From contig JAGHTW010000156.1 of assembly GCA_018065145.1 (NCBI GenBank), forward strand, positions 1 to 35,686: a DNA stretch of 35,686 nt. The letters are read 5' to 3'. Positions 1 through 9,492 of the stretch are shown here, one piece after another. Position numbers and translations under genes: made by a program. The notes beneath the pieces were generated by a model. That model had not been told where the DNA came from. It saw nothing but the letters and a program-made list of their open reading frames with translations, and made no database searches. Every line of letters starts with the position of its first letter. Position 1 is the first letter of the stretch. The stretch comes from Candidatus Prevotella equi (GTDB taxonomy: Bacteria; Bacteroidota; Bacteroidia; Bacteroidales; Bacteroidaceae).

Positions 1-2091
1 GAAAATCTTACTGCCTTCAATGCCATTCTTAAGAAGTGTCAGTATGACAAGAAACTTTCTACTTACCTTGAATATACTTGTTTCGCTCCTCAGAATGAAG
101 GCGTAAGCTTGTATCTGGATTCTCTTTACAGAGATGAGAATCCACGATTCAAGCACAATGGTATTGCAGAGAATGAAAACTTCTTCTCTCTTAACGTAAT
201 GGATAAGATAGCATTGATGTCTGACTCTCTTTGTGAGGATATCTGTAAGTATCATCTTTCTGGTAATATATTCCAGCAGATGAATATTCAGGGAACTGTT
301 TATTGTCCTACACTTCTGATAAGCCGTAGTATAAAGGCTGAAACATTCACTGATGGACCATATAAGGGTAAATCTTCACTTAATGGTACTTCTGCAATCC
401 TTGATGGTGATATTAAGGCTATCAATGGTATCTTGCATGTTTGCTCTAATGTAGTGCCACGTATTAACCGTACTCCAGATGAGCAGATGAGGGTAGAGGG
501 CGATATGAAGATTATGTATGAGGCCCTGCAGAAGACTGGTCTTTATAAATTGTTACAGAAGGAAAATAAGGGCATCAAGTATAGTTATAATCAGACAGGA
601 CAGGCTACAAACCGTGATGGTGCTAAACTTTATTGCCCAGAAGAGTGTATGGTTAAATGGACTGTGTTTGCAGAGACTGACGCCGTTCTCAAGGATAAAG
701 CTGGCATTGAGACTTTCGAACAACTTGTTGAGAAGTGTAAAGAGTGGTATGGTACTCCTGCATGGTATGACTATGTCAAAGAAACAGGCCAGGAGATATC
801 TATTAAGGATGACTACGAAAACCCATTCAATGTGGTTAATATGTTCGTAGCTTATCATATTCTTCCTGAAGGTATTGCTGTGGATAAACTCACATATGAG
901 AAAAAGCCAGACCGCGGATCATGGAACGTATGTTTCGGTTATGAACCACAGGAGTATTACGAGACAATGCTCAAGAATACACTCCTTAAGGTATGGTGTA
1001 TAAACCCACAGGCAACAGAACCTACTCTCTACATCAATCGATACAGAGTGAATAATACTCTGACAGACGAAATCGGTACATTCGGTTCAGATGCTACACA
1101 CCCAATAGAATTTGAAGGTGTCAAGATTGATAGAAAGAGAAGTAACATAGAGTGTCTTAATGGATACATTCATCGTATTGATCAACCATTGCTGTATAAT
1201 GAGAATGCGGTAAAATCTCAGAATGAGAGAATGCGATTTGACTCTGATGTGTTCTTCCCAGAATTCTTTAATAACGGTTTCAGATTTATGACAGGCAGTG
1301 AGGTGAGGGCTCTTGAACCTAACACTGGCGATGACTCTCGTGTAGCATTTGATAATACCTATTTTGATAATCTCGTATGTTATAATCCTAATACAATCCT
1401 GAGATATTGTCTTATGGGTGATTGGCGCTGTTATAACAGTTCTCAGTTCCAGGGATGGAAAACTTGGGACTACGCTGTAAAACTTCCTCATGTGCCAACT
1501 AATACTTACGAAATACGTATATGTTATCCTCCAATGGATCGTGGTGGCTTGATGCAGTTCTATATAGGAAACTCTTCTGATGAAGCGTCTATGCAAGCTA
1601 TGGGTATTCCTTTCGATGCACGTGCTAATCCATATCCTGATAGTGACAAGGGTCAGGAATATAAAGAAGCCGGAAAAGCTATTGGTTGGAAACCAATCCT
1701 GACTGATACAGAAGCTAACCCTGATACGGACTTTGGTGTTACTGGTGGACAGGAAATGCATGTTCGTGGATATATGTATGGTCCTGCGTCTTTCTCACGT
1801 GGACAGAGCAATAGTCTGAAGGATAAACTGATATATGACCCAAGTGATATCTATTCTGCTGCTAAGCAAATGACTGGTGCAACAAGTTGCCGTACAGAGT
1901 ACGATTATGGTCTAAGTATCTTAAGACGTGTCGTTTGCACTATCCGAATGGATCAGAGTAAGGATTACTGGTTCCGTGTCAAGAACCTCATGCTTAATTC
2001 TACTGAGAAAGATGGTTGGCAGCTTGACTGTATTGAGCTTTGTCCAGTGTCTGTTTCTCAGAGTCAGACAATGACCGAGGACTGGTATTAA
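1..2091 (+). CDS. FAS1 (fasciclin) domain protein, 5' end cut by window edge
   Basis: The frame is open from base 1, so the TTG at 109 is an internal codon and the true start lies upstream; 696 residues are visible. The first ~150 residues read as the end of a FAS1 domain. They include a Phe-Ala-Pro H1-like box near residue 28 and an H2-like box (INGILHV) near residue 142. FAS1 domains mediate extracellular adhesion or ligand binding. The remaining ~500 residues have no domain I recognise; the last third is rich in beta-prone aromatic stretches and could be a beta-sandwich binding module (inference). The signal peptide, if any, is outside the window. It is followed after 38 bp by a second FAS1 lipoprotein and then SusC/SusD, so it is probably a surface-exposed accessory of that transporter. 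Confidence 0.8.
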   Translation, partial: ENLTAFNAILKKCQYDKKLSTYLEYTCFAPQNEGVSLYLDSLYRDENPRFKHNGIAENENFFSLNVMDKIALMSDSLCEDICKYHLSGNIFQQMNIQGTVYCPTLLISRSIKAETFTDGPYKGKSSLNGTSAILDGDIKAINGILHVCSNVVPRINRTPDEQMRVEGDMKIMYEALQKTGLYKLLQKENKGIKYSYNQTGQATNRDGAKLYCPEECMVKWTVFAETDAVLKDKAGIETFEQLVEKCKEWYGTPAWYDYVKETGQEISIKDDYENPFNVVNMFVAYHILPEGIAVDKLTYEKKPDRGSWNVCFGYEPQEYYETMLKNTLLKVWCINPQATEPTLYINRYRVNNTLTDEIGTFGSDATHPIEFEGVKIDRKRSNIECLNGYIHRIDQPLLYNENAVKSQNERMRFDSDVFFPEFFNNGFRFMTGSEVRALEPNTGDDSRVAFDNTYFDNLVCYNPNTILRYCLMGDWRCYNSSQFQGWKTWDYAVKLPHVPTNTYEIRICYPPMDRGGLMQFYIGNSSDEASMQAMGIPFDARANPYPDSDKGQEYKEAGKAIGWKPILTDTEANPDTDFGVTGGQEMHVRGYMYGPASFSRGQSNSLKDKLIYDPSDIYSAAKQMTGATSCRTEYDYGLSILRRVVCTIRMDQSKDYWFRVKNLMLNSTEKDGWQLDCIELCPVSVSQSQTMTEDWY

Positions 2092-2126
2092 TTAATTCAT
2101 AATTAAGAATTCATAATTCATAATTA
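2091..2126 (+). repeat. AT-rich tandem CATAATT repeat, copy a
   Basis: Short reiterated units of the type TTCATAATT fill most of the 38-bp gap between the two FAS1 genes. The same unit family recurs at 7296-7326, 13963-13993, 15292-15329 and 21929-21973, always in a same-direction + strand gene junction. No function is evident from sequence. Confidence 0.75.
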
Positions 2127-2129
2127 GAT

Positions 2130-3953
2130 ATGAAATATATAAATAAAATAGGTATGATGGTAGTAGCAGGCATTGCGCTTGCTACCGCCTCATGCTCTGA
2201 TTATTCTGATTACAATACTGCACCGCTTGCCGAAGGTAACGGAGCGGGACAGACATTGTTTGAGAATATCAAGAGCAATCCAAATCTGCAGAACTTCGCT
2301 GCTATAGTAGAGAAGGCAGGATATGCTAATGTCCTCAATAGTTCTCAGTGCTATACGCTGTGGGCTCCTGCGGATGGCACGTATGATGCAGAGGCTATTC
2401 TCAATGGAGATAGTAGCACCATAGTACAGCGTTTCGTCAATCAGCACCTCGCACAGTATAACTATCCTGTCTCTGGTACTGTAGATCAGAATATCGTAAC
2501 GGTTAACACTAAGCACCATATTTTCACGAATAGCTTGTTTGACCAATGTCCTATAAAGGAGATTAACCTTCCATCTTCAAATGGTATCATGCATATCATC
2601 GATGGTAATTCTCCATACTATGTGAGTCTTTATGAGCACATGGATGAGATTAAGGGATGTAACAAGTTCGTGGACTATATCAAGAGCTATGCTGACAGTG
2701 TCATAGATACTCATAAGTCTATCAAGGGACCTATGGTTAATGGTCAGCAGACTTATCTTGATACAGTGTGGAGATATTTCAACCCAGCACTGTCACGTGT
2801 GATAGAGGCGGATATCGCTAATGAGGATAGTTCGTTCGTTATGTTCTATCCTACAGATAAGGCATGGGATAATGCACATGCTACAATACAGAACGATTTC
2901 AAATACATTACAAACTTCCATTGGGCTGATATGACAAAGGATGCTACACTTGCTAGTTCCTTGAAAATTGGAAATATAACAAGTGATGATGTGGTGAAGA
3001 TTGATGCTGCATTGTATAATGACTCTCTGCCAAAGTATTATATGTTGCATAATCTTGCATATTCTTTGACAGATCCTTATAACCAGGTTCTTAAAGATCG
3101 TAATCCACAGGAAGGAGATTCTATTCGTTCTGTGTCTGGTGCTAAATTGTCTAATATAGCAGAAGTATTAAGCTATAGCTCTCCTTATGAGGAAATGAGT
3201 AATGGTTATGCTGCAATACTTGACTCTATTTGCTTTAAGTCTTATCAGACCTATGAACCTATACTGAAATCTACAAGACCTATACGTACATTAGGTTTGT
3301 TATCAGGTACTACATATACAGTTTATGATAGACCTCAGAAGAGTTTGATACCAGAGCGTGATACACTGTTCTCTGAGTTGCCTGAATTCTTGAAAACGTT
3401 TGTTTTGCCTAAAAATTCAAAGTTATTCCAATATCTTATTACTGATGATAAAAACTTTGATGGTAAATCTGCAAGAACAGAAATGGACTTTGCTTTGGCA
3501 ACGTTTAACGGCAGAACAGGTAAGTACGAAAAAAGTGTAGTTGCTACGAAGTATAAGGCATATGTGGTTTTCCATCCATTCTCTCATGATGCTGAAGGAG
3601 CTTCAATAATAAAGAAGAAACCTCTTTATGTGCGTTTTGATCTTGCTGCAAATGATGAGAAAGGTGCTATAACATTTAAGCGTATCAATGTACCTGGTGC
3701 AGAAGATGTTACTGATGACATCATTATACCAGCAAATGGAAGACTCAACTATGTAGAGCTTGACTTGGAGTTCCCTATAACTTATTTTGGTACAGATGCA
3801 TTCCCAACACTTTGTGTATCCAATGCTCAATCGTTTGCAACAACTTCAAAGCGTAATAATTACGAGCAGGAATTGCACATAGTAGGTGTTTACCTCGTAC
3901 CACAAGGAGCGGAAGAATATGTTAAAACCCTGAAATACAAATATGAAGAATAA
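2130..3953 (+). CDS. Lipoprotein with two FAS1 domains
   Basis: This 607-residue protein starts with a lipoprotein signal peptide; the likely lipidated Cys is residue 22 (ATASC followed by SDYSD). A first FAS1 domain spans about residues 40-165, with an H1-like box (TLWAPADG, ~76) and an H2-like box (SSNGIMHIIDG, ~149). A second spans about 215-370, with H1-like FVMFYPTDKAW (~236) and H2-like NGYAAILDSI (~358). The C-terminal ~230 residues are unassigned. FAS1 domains bind proteins or polysaccharides outside the cell. The gene overlaps the SusC start by 11 bp, which implies cotranscription and a surface role with the SusC/SusD pair. The ligand cannot be told from sequence. Confidence 0.85.
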   Translation: MKYINKIGMMVVAGIALATASCSDYSDYNTAPLAEGNGAGQTLFENIKSNPNLQNFAAIVEKAGYANVLNSSQCYTLWAPADGTYDAEAILNGDSSTIVQRFVNQHLAQYNYPVSGTVDQNIVTVNTKHHIFTNSLFDQCPIKEINLPSSNGIMHIIDGNSPYYVSLYEHMDEIKGCNKFVDYIKSYADSVIDTHKSIKGPMVNGQQTYLDTVWRYFNPALSRVIEADIANEDSSFVMFYPTDKAWDNAHATIQNDFKYITNFHWADMTKDATLASSLKIGNITSDDVVKIDAALYNDSLPKYYMLHNLAYSLTDPYNQVLKDRNPQEGDSIRSVSGAKLSNIAEVLSYSSPYEEMSNGYAAILDSICFKSYQTYEPILKSTRPIRTLGLLSGTTYTVYDRPQKSLIPERDTLFSELPEFLKTFVLPKNSKLFQYLITDDKNFDGKSARTEMDFALATFNGRTGKYEKSVVATKYKAYVVFHPFSHDAEGASIIKKKPLYVRFDLAANDEKGAITFKRINVPGAEDVTDDIIIPANGRLNYVELDLEFPITYFGTDAFPTLCVSNAQSFATTSKRNNYEQELHIVGVYLVPQGAEEYVKTLKYKYEE

Positions 3954-6900
3954 TTTTTTCACATTCATGCAGAGTAAGGGTCTCAGACTCTCTCTCTGTG
4001 CTCTCGCACTCACATGTGCTACTGCTACATTTGCACAGGATGAGTTCGATGACGAAGAGGTGACTGTAAAGAAACCTGTACGTGCTTCAAAGGCAGACAA
4101 AAACCCTACGGTGTCTGTCAGTGGCGTTGTCATTGATATGGCAACAAAGAAGCCTGTTGCCGGTGTTCGCCTGCAGGTGCTCAATGATAATCGTTATACT
4201 GCGATGACAAACGCTGAGGGTAAGTTTACTATCAAGGTGCCTACCTTCGCTACTTCATTGTTCGTACAGGCTCCTCGTTATATGTCACAGCAGGTGGCTA
4301 TAAAGAGTAATGATGCAGATCAGCAGGTCAGCATACAGATGATCAGCAATAGCTTCGGTGAGATGTATGATAACAGCACTACCTACACAGCAAAGCGTGG
4401 CTTTACTTCTGAGGGCGGTGGCTTGTCTATCGACGAAGAGATATCATCAAAGCTTGCTGCTGATGTTCATACAACAATGCATTCCGGCAATCTGGAACAG
4501 GGTGCTGCAATGTTTATCCGTGGTATCAACTCGCTCAATGCTTCTTCACAACCTCTTGTAATCCTTGATGGCGTGGAGTTGGATATGCAGCGTGACCGTG
4601 AGGCATTGCATCAGGGTGACATCTTCAATATGCTCTCTACTATTTCACCAGAGGATATTGATAAGGTGACAGTTCTGAAGAATGCTACTGCTCTCTATGG
4701 TGCACGCGGTGCTAACGGCGTTATCCTTATTGATACAAAGCGCGGTCACTCCCTCGCTACACGTATCGACCTGAAGATTTCTGCCGGCGTAAGATTCGTG
4801 CCTTCTTATCCTACTATGATGAATGCATCACAGTATCGTGGATATGCCGTAGAGCAGCTCGGTACTATGCCACAGGTACAGGAGGCAAACCTCAGTCCTA
4901 CAACAATGCTTGACTTCAAGTTCCTGGATGATAATCCTAAGTCATACGGATATAAGGAATATCACAATGATACGAACTGGAGCGATTATATGTATCGTAC
5001 CGCTATTACTCAGAACTATAGCGTGAACGTACAGGGTGGTGATGACATTGGTATGTATAACCTCTCTGTTGCATATACCGTAGCAAACAAGAATGTAAAA
5101 GAGACTGACTTTAACCGCATCAATGTGCGTTTCAATACAGATATCAGCCTGTTGAGCAATCTGACAACAAAGTTCGATATCTCATTCTCTAAGACTGATG
5201 CACAGCTCTTTGATGATGGTTTCGCGCCTAACCTTTCTAAGTCTCCATTCACATCGCCTACTAATCTGGCTATGATAAAGAGCCCATTGCTCTATCCTTA
5301 TCAGTATAATGCCAATATTAACGGCTTCACTCCTCTGCTCTCAGAGGCAGATGAGATTTTTGATGTGCTGGAGAAGAATAAGTATTCTCTTTCTAACCCT
5401 CTTTCTATTCTTGAGAATGCAGAGGGCGAGCGTAAGAATAAGAATGAGAACACCTTCTTCAATGTTGCTATCATGCCTACATACGAGATTATGAAGGGAC
5501 TGTCAGTGACAACTCATTTCAGCTACTATCTCAACCGTAACTCTCAGGCGTACTATCGTCCAAACTATGGCATGGCTGGCTTCTACATTGAGAACCTCGG
5601 TAATGTTCACTCAAAGGTGGCTTCTATCTTCTCTAAGGAGAATAATATCATAAGCAATACTCATATTGACTGGAATAAGAAGTATGGTGCTCATAATGTA
5701 AGCGCATTCGGTGGATTCCGTTACAACAAATATTCTTATGATAACAGTTACCTTACTACCGAGTACAAGCAGGCTCGTAGCGATGATAAGAACCCTACAT
5801 TGGGCACTGGTAGCAATGTTTATTCAAATGCTTCAGGTGTTGATGAGTCATGGAGTAACATGCAGTGGTATATCAATGGCGACTACTCTTATATGAACAA
5901 GTATTTCGCTACTTTCTCTCTCCTTGCTGAGGCAAACAGCCGTTTCGGTGCAAAGGCAGAGGGTGCTGCTAAGATTGCGGGTACACAGTGGGCATTCTTC
6001 CCAAGCGTACAGGCTGGATGGGTGATGACTAACGAAGACTGGTTCCCTAAGAACGCAGGTATAGATTATCTCCGCCTTAATGTAGGTTTCGATATTAGTG
6101 GTAACGACGGTATCTCTAACTATGCCGCTAAGAATGCATTCACTTCTGTACGTTACAACAATGGACAGATTGGTATGCAGCTCACAAACGTGGGTAATGA
6201 CTTGGTGAAGTGGGAGAAGACAACAAAGTGGAACTTTGGTCTTGCTGCTAACTTCCTCAAGAACCGTTTGGGCATGACATTCGATTACTACGTTCACACT
6301 ACAAGTGACCTCCTTGCTCTCAAGAGCTTCGAGAACCCTGTTGGTGGTATCAATAACTACTGGGTAAATGATGGCCGCATGCGCAATCAGGGTTATGAGT
6401 TCACACTCAACGCTAAGCCAATTGTAAACAAGAATTGGAGTCTTGAGGTAGGTGCTTCTGTGGGTCACTATAATAATAAGGTGCTTGCACTCGCTAATGG
6501 TGACTACACATCTTCTATATATGGAGAGAAGAATATCCTTACCGCAGTAGGTAAAGCTGCTGGCGTATTCTACGGATATAAGACACGTGCTCACGTATTC
6601 AGCTCTACTGAAGAGGCTGCCATTGCTGGTATGCCACACGTTAACTCTAAGGGAGAGACAACATGTAACCTCTATCAGGTTGATGAGACAGGTGCTAAGG
6701 TTGACTTCGGTGCTGGTGACGTTTGGTTCGTAGATCAGAACAGCGATGGTTGCATCGATGAGAAGGATAAGGTTGTCATTGGTAACCCTAATCCTGATAT
6801 CTATGGTAATATCTTCGCAAAGCTGACATGGAAGCGTTTCACTCTGAGCACTTCATTCAACTATTGCATCGGAAACGACGTTTATAACTATCAGCGTTCT

Positions 6901-7290
6901 GTACTCAACGCAGGTTCTGCTCTCTACAATCAGCAGGTTGCTGAGGTTGGTCGTTGGCGTTATGAAGGACAGGTTGCTGAATTGCCAAAGGTTTGCTTCG
7001 GTGACCCAATGGGTAACAACCGTTTCTCTGATCGTTGGATTGAGGATGGTTCATATCTCCGTATGAAGAACTTGAAGCTCGCTTACAATATTCCTGTTCC
7101 AGAATCGTGGCAGGGATGGTTGCAGGGTATCTCTGTATGGGCTGAGGGTAACAACCTCTTCACTGTTACAAAATATACCGGTAACGACCCAGAGTTCTCT
7201 ATCAGCAATAATCAGCTTTACCAGGGTATCGACTGTGGCAACATAGCACAGTCACGCTCTTTCCTCTTCGGATTGAAGGTGAACCTGTAA
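3943..7290 (+). CDS. SusC/RagA-family TonB-dependent outer membrane transporter
   Basis: An 1115-residue outer membrane transporter that would import a bound ligand through a plugged beta-barrel powered by TonB. After a signal peptide ending near Phe-Ala-Gln (residue ~31) there is a carboxypeptidase-regulatory-like beta-sandwich at about 46-130. The plug follows, with the SusC signatures FIRGINSLNASSQPLVILDG (~192) and DKVTVLKNATALYGARGANG (~246). The barrel ends in SFLFGLKVNL, with the aromatic/hydrophobic C-terminal strand expected of this class. Length is typical. The chosen ATG overlaps the upstream gene by 11 bp; an in-frame ATG at 3967 would also leave a good signal peptide and no overlap. 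SusD follows after 44 bp. The substrate is not predictable. Confidence 0.96.
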   Translation: MKNNFFTFMQSKGLRLSLCALALTCATATFAQDEFDDEEVTVKKPVRASKADKNPTVSVSGVVIDMATKKPVAGVRLQVLNDNRYTAMTNAEGKFTIKVPTFATSLFVQAPRYMSQQVAIKSNDADQQVSIQMISNSFGEMYDNSTTYTAKRGFTSEGGGLSIDEEISSKLAADVHTTMHSGNLEQGAAMFIRGINSLNASSQPLVILDGVELDMQRDREALHQGDIFNMLSTISPEDIDKVTVLKNATALYGARGANGVILIDTKRGHSLATRIDLKISAGVRFVPSYPTMMNASQYRGYAVEQLGTMPQVQEANLSPTTMLDFKFLDDNPKSYGYKEYHNDTNWSDYMYRTAITQNYSVNVQGGDDIGMYNLSVAYTVANKNVKETDFNRINVRFNTDISLLSNLTTKFDISFSKTDAQLFDDGFAPNLSKSPFTSPTNLAMIKSPLLYPYQYNANINGFTPLLSEADEIFDVLEKNKYSLSNPLSILENAEGERKNKNENTFFNVAIMPTYEIMKGLSVTTHFSYYLNRNSQAYYRPNYGMAGFYIENLGNVHSKVASIFSKENNIISNTHIDWNKKYGAHNVSAFGGFRYNKYSYDNSYLTTEYKQARSDDKNPTLGTGSNVYSNASGVDESWSNMQWYINGDYSYMNKYFATFSLLAEANSRFGAKAEGAAKIAGTQWAFFPSVQAGWVMTNEDWFPKNAGIDYLRLNVGFDISGNDGISNYAAKNAFTSVRYNNGQIGMQLTNVGNDLVKWEKTTKWNFGLAANFLKNRLGMTFDYYVHTTSDLLALKSFENPVGGINNYWVNDGRMRNQGYEFTLNAKPIVNKNWSLEVGASVGHYNNKVLALANGDYTSSIYGEKNILTAVGKAAGVFYGYKTRAHVFSSTEEAAIAGMPHVNSKGETTCNLYQVDETGAKVDFGAGDVWFVDQNSDGCIDEKDKVVIGNPNPDIYGNIFAKLTWKRFTLSTSFNYCIGNDVYNYQRSVLNAGSALYNQQVAEVGRWRYEGQVAELPKVCFGDPMGNNRFSDRWIEDGSYLRMKNLKLAYNIPVPESWQGWLQGISVWAEGNNLFTVTKYTGNDPEFSISNNQLYQGIDCGNIAQSRSFLFGLKVNL

Positions 7291-7295
7291 TTTTG

Positions 7296-7326
7296 TTCAT
7301 AATGCATAATACTTAATTCATAATTG
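7296..7326 (+). repeat. AT-rich CATAAT repeat, copy b
   Basis: Reiterated TTCATAAT/GCATAAT units lie in the 44-bp gap between the SusC and SusD genes. It is a shorter, less regular member of the family seen at four other junctions in this window. Confidence 0.65.
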
Positions 7327-7334
7327 AACGTAAA

Positions 7335-9398
7335 ATGAAAAAGATATTATATTCAATCATAGCATCCATCTGCATGTTCGGAACAACAGCGTGTTCCGAC
7401 ATGCTGGATTCTGATAGCTCTCGTCAGGTATCTGAACCAGAACTGAATGCCAAGGCGGACTCTATCTTCTTTGCTTATGGCATAATGCAGGCTATGCAGC
7501 AGTTGTCTGATCAGTATTTCTTCCAGAATGAGATGCGTGGTGAACTCGTTTCACCAGCAAATGAGGCAACAACTCACCTGAAGAACCTTGCGAGCTTCAC
7601 CGCAGGCGCAGAGAATCAGTATGACAGTGTTTATCTTTACTATAAGGTAATAAACAACTGTAACTATTATCTCGCAAAGCGTGATACTACTCTCGCTTCT
7701 GGTACACGTAAAGTGACTATCAACGAGTTCGTAAACGTTGCTGCATTCCGTGCATGGGCATACCTTCAGATGACTTCACAGTATGGTGACGTACCTTATG
7801 TTACTCAGCCTCTGACAACAATCTCTGAGATTAATGCCGTAACACAGAAGACAAACTATAAGAGTATTCTTGCTTCACAGGCAGAGTATATGCAGGCACT
7901 CAAGGATAAGTATGCTGCAGAGTATCTTGAGGCACCTATCTATAATAATGCAGATATTGATATGGGATTCACTAATACTGGTTCACAGAAGAAATATCTC
8001 GCTAAGAAGTGTTTTGTGCCTTTCAATGTAGTTCTTGGTGACCTCTATCTGGAGATTGGTGAATATGCGAAGGCAGCAAAGTGTTACTATGACTTCCTGG
8101 AGTACAAGTGTGATTACCTCTCATCGGAAAATCAGAAGATTGCTGATGAAAGTAAGCGTCCTGCACTTTCTTCTGCTATTACAAACGCATTTAATAACCG
8201 TCTTTATGATCGTAGGAATAACTATGATATAACAAAACAGGAAGGTTACAATATAGATACAGGTAATAAGGAGTTGAAGAATGGTATAAGCAAATGGGAC
8301 GATATATTCACCAGTTCTGTACATTCTGAGATATTGAGTTATATACCTATCCCTGTAAACTATACTCTTGGTTATACATGTGGTATGCCTCTTGCTTTCG
8401 GATATGACTATTATGCTACAAGCAAGCAGACAAGAGCAATGTACTCTCCATTGACTACTCCTGAAGCAGAAAAGATTCCACTCAGACCTTCTGAGGATTA
8501 TGCTGAGTTGGCATACAAGAATCCTTACTATTATGTTTCTACTGAGTTAAAGGAAAAAAAATATACAGACGAAAATGGTATCAATAAGACGATAACATGG
8601 AATGATATCAAGTCAATAGACAAGGGTGATGGTCGTGCTAACATGATTTCTCCAACGATGGGTAATACCGATCTTTCTATGGTATATACAGTTAAGCCAG
8701 GTACTGGTTATATGTATCTCTATCGTATCTCAACTGTCTATATGCACTTGGCAGAGGCTCTTAACCGTATGGGTGAGCCAGAGCTCGCTTTCGCTATGCT
8801 CAAGAGAGGTCTTGGTAATGGTGAGATAAAGGAACTTGTTGATACTGCCGCTTATGTATATAGTGGTGGTGTACCAAAGGTTGATGGCGAGGGAAATAAA
8901 ATCCGTCGTGACCCAAGTGTTCCTGTTACCAATTACTTTATTCCTGTAGAGACATTCCACAAGATGCAGACAGGTGAAGGCGGCATGCCTCCATTCTATA
9001 GCGACAAGAGTATAAAGAACTACACTAACACTGCAGAAAAGGAAATCGTTGGTATGCACTTCCATGGTGCTGGTGCCATTGAGGATATCCGTTCTCCTTA
9101 TAATTATTATGATATCGTTCGTGAGCGTATCAATAAGATCCGTCAGACCTTTGGCGTTGGAAGCGGAGTATTTACAAAGGAAGAGTGTATCAACGCTGTA
9201 GAGGATTTGCTCTGTGACGAGTATGCACTTGAGTTCGCCTTCGAGGGACGTCGCTTCTCTGACCTCCTCCGTATAGCACGCCACAAGAATGAGGCTGGTA
9301 CTTATACTGGCGGATTCGGTGATATGTGGCTCAGCAAGAAACTTGAGAAGAAAGCTGCTGGCATAACAACACAGAACTGCTACCTGCCATTCAAGTAA
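7335..9398 (+). CDS. SusD/RagB-family nutrient-binding lipoprotein
   Basis: A 687-residue surface lipoprotein that would form the lid and ligand-binding partner of the SusC transporter encoded just upstream. It has a lipoprotein signal with Cys at residue 20 (GTTAC followed by SDMLDS). Helical TPR-like segments characteristic of SusD are visible (for example the FNVVLGDLYLEIGEYAKAAK region near residue 230, and VYMHLAEALNRMGEPELA near 466). The family's C-terminal signature is DEYALEFAFEGRRFSDLLRI near 630. It is somewhat longer than common SusD proteins (about 500-600 residues). A strong hairpin follows the stop. Substrate unknown. Confidence 0.95.
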   Translation: MKKILYSIIASICMFGTTACSDMLDSDSSRQVSEPELNAKADSIFFAYGIMQAMQQLSDQYFFQNEMRGELVSPANEATTHLKNLASFTAGAENQYDSVYLYYKVINNCNYYLAKRDTTLASGTRKVTINEFVNVAAFRAWAYLQMTSQYGDVPYVTQPLTTISEINAVTQKTNYKSILASQAEYMQALKDKYAAEYLEAPIYNNADIDMGFTNTGSQKKYLAKKCFVPFNVVLGDLYLEIGEYAKAAKCYYDFLEYKCDYLSSENQKIADESKRPALSSAITNAFNNRLYDRRNNYDITKQEGYNIDTGNKELKNGISKWDDIFTSSVHSEILSYIPIPVNYTLGYTCGMPLAFGYDYYATSKQTRAMYSPLTTPEAEKIPLRPSEDYAELAYKNPYYYVSTELKEKKYTDENGINKTITWNDIKSIDKGDGRANMISPTMGNTDLSMVYTVKPGTGYMYLYRISTVYMHLAEALNRMGEPELAFAMLKRGLGNGEIKELVDTAAYVYSGGVPKVDGEGNKIRRDPSVPVTNYFIPVETFHKMQTGEGGMPPFYSDKSIKNYTNTAEKEIVGMHFHGAGAIEDIRSPYNYYDIVRERINKIRQTFGVGSGVFTKEECINAVEDLLCDEYALEFAFEGRRFSDLLRIARHKNEAGTYTGGFGDMWLSKKLEKKAAGITTQNCYLPFK

Positions 9399-9419
9399 TA
9401 GGTAGTTGACATGATAAAA

Positions 9420-9459
9420 AAATAGGAGATTGGCGTATTAAACCGTCAGTCTCCTATTT
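9420..9459. terminator. Stable 16-bp stem-loop after the SusD gene
   Basis: Arms 9420-9435 and 9444-9459 pair over 16 positions (two G-T wobbles) around an 8-nt loop. On the + strand it is followed only by GCGTCAAA, without a T run. On the - strand it is followed by six T residues, so it looks like a stronger intrinsic terminator for leftward transcripts. It may still end or attenuate the SusCD message; no TAnnTTTG promoter was found between it and the next gene. Confidence 0.55.
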
Positions 9460-9492
9460 GCGTCAAAAGAGTTAAAGAATAGCAATGTAGCC

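Noticed and set aside
1087..1761. 224-codon open frame opposite the first FAS1 gene
   Set aside because: It is a shadow frame with unlikely composition, opposite a real coding frame that is open throughout.
5848..6639. 263-codon open frame on the - strand inside the SusC gene
   Set aside because: It is antisense to a clearly conserved SusC barrel; its product is Cys/Ile/Thr-rich with no recognisable domain and no promoter.
9406..9411. TTGACA as a sigma-70 -35 box before the MG2 gene
   Set aside because: Bacteroidetes promoters use TTTG/TAnnTTTG; no TAnnTTTG lies at the proper distance, and the site is just upstream of the hairpin.
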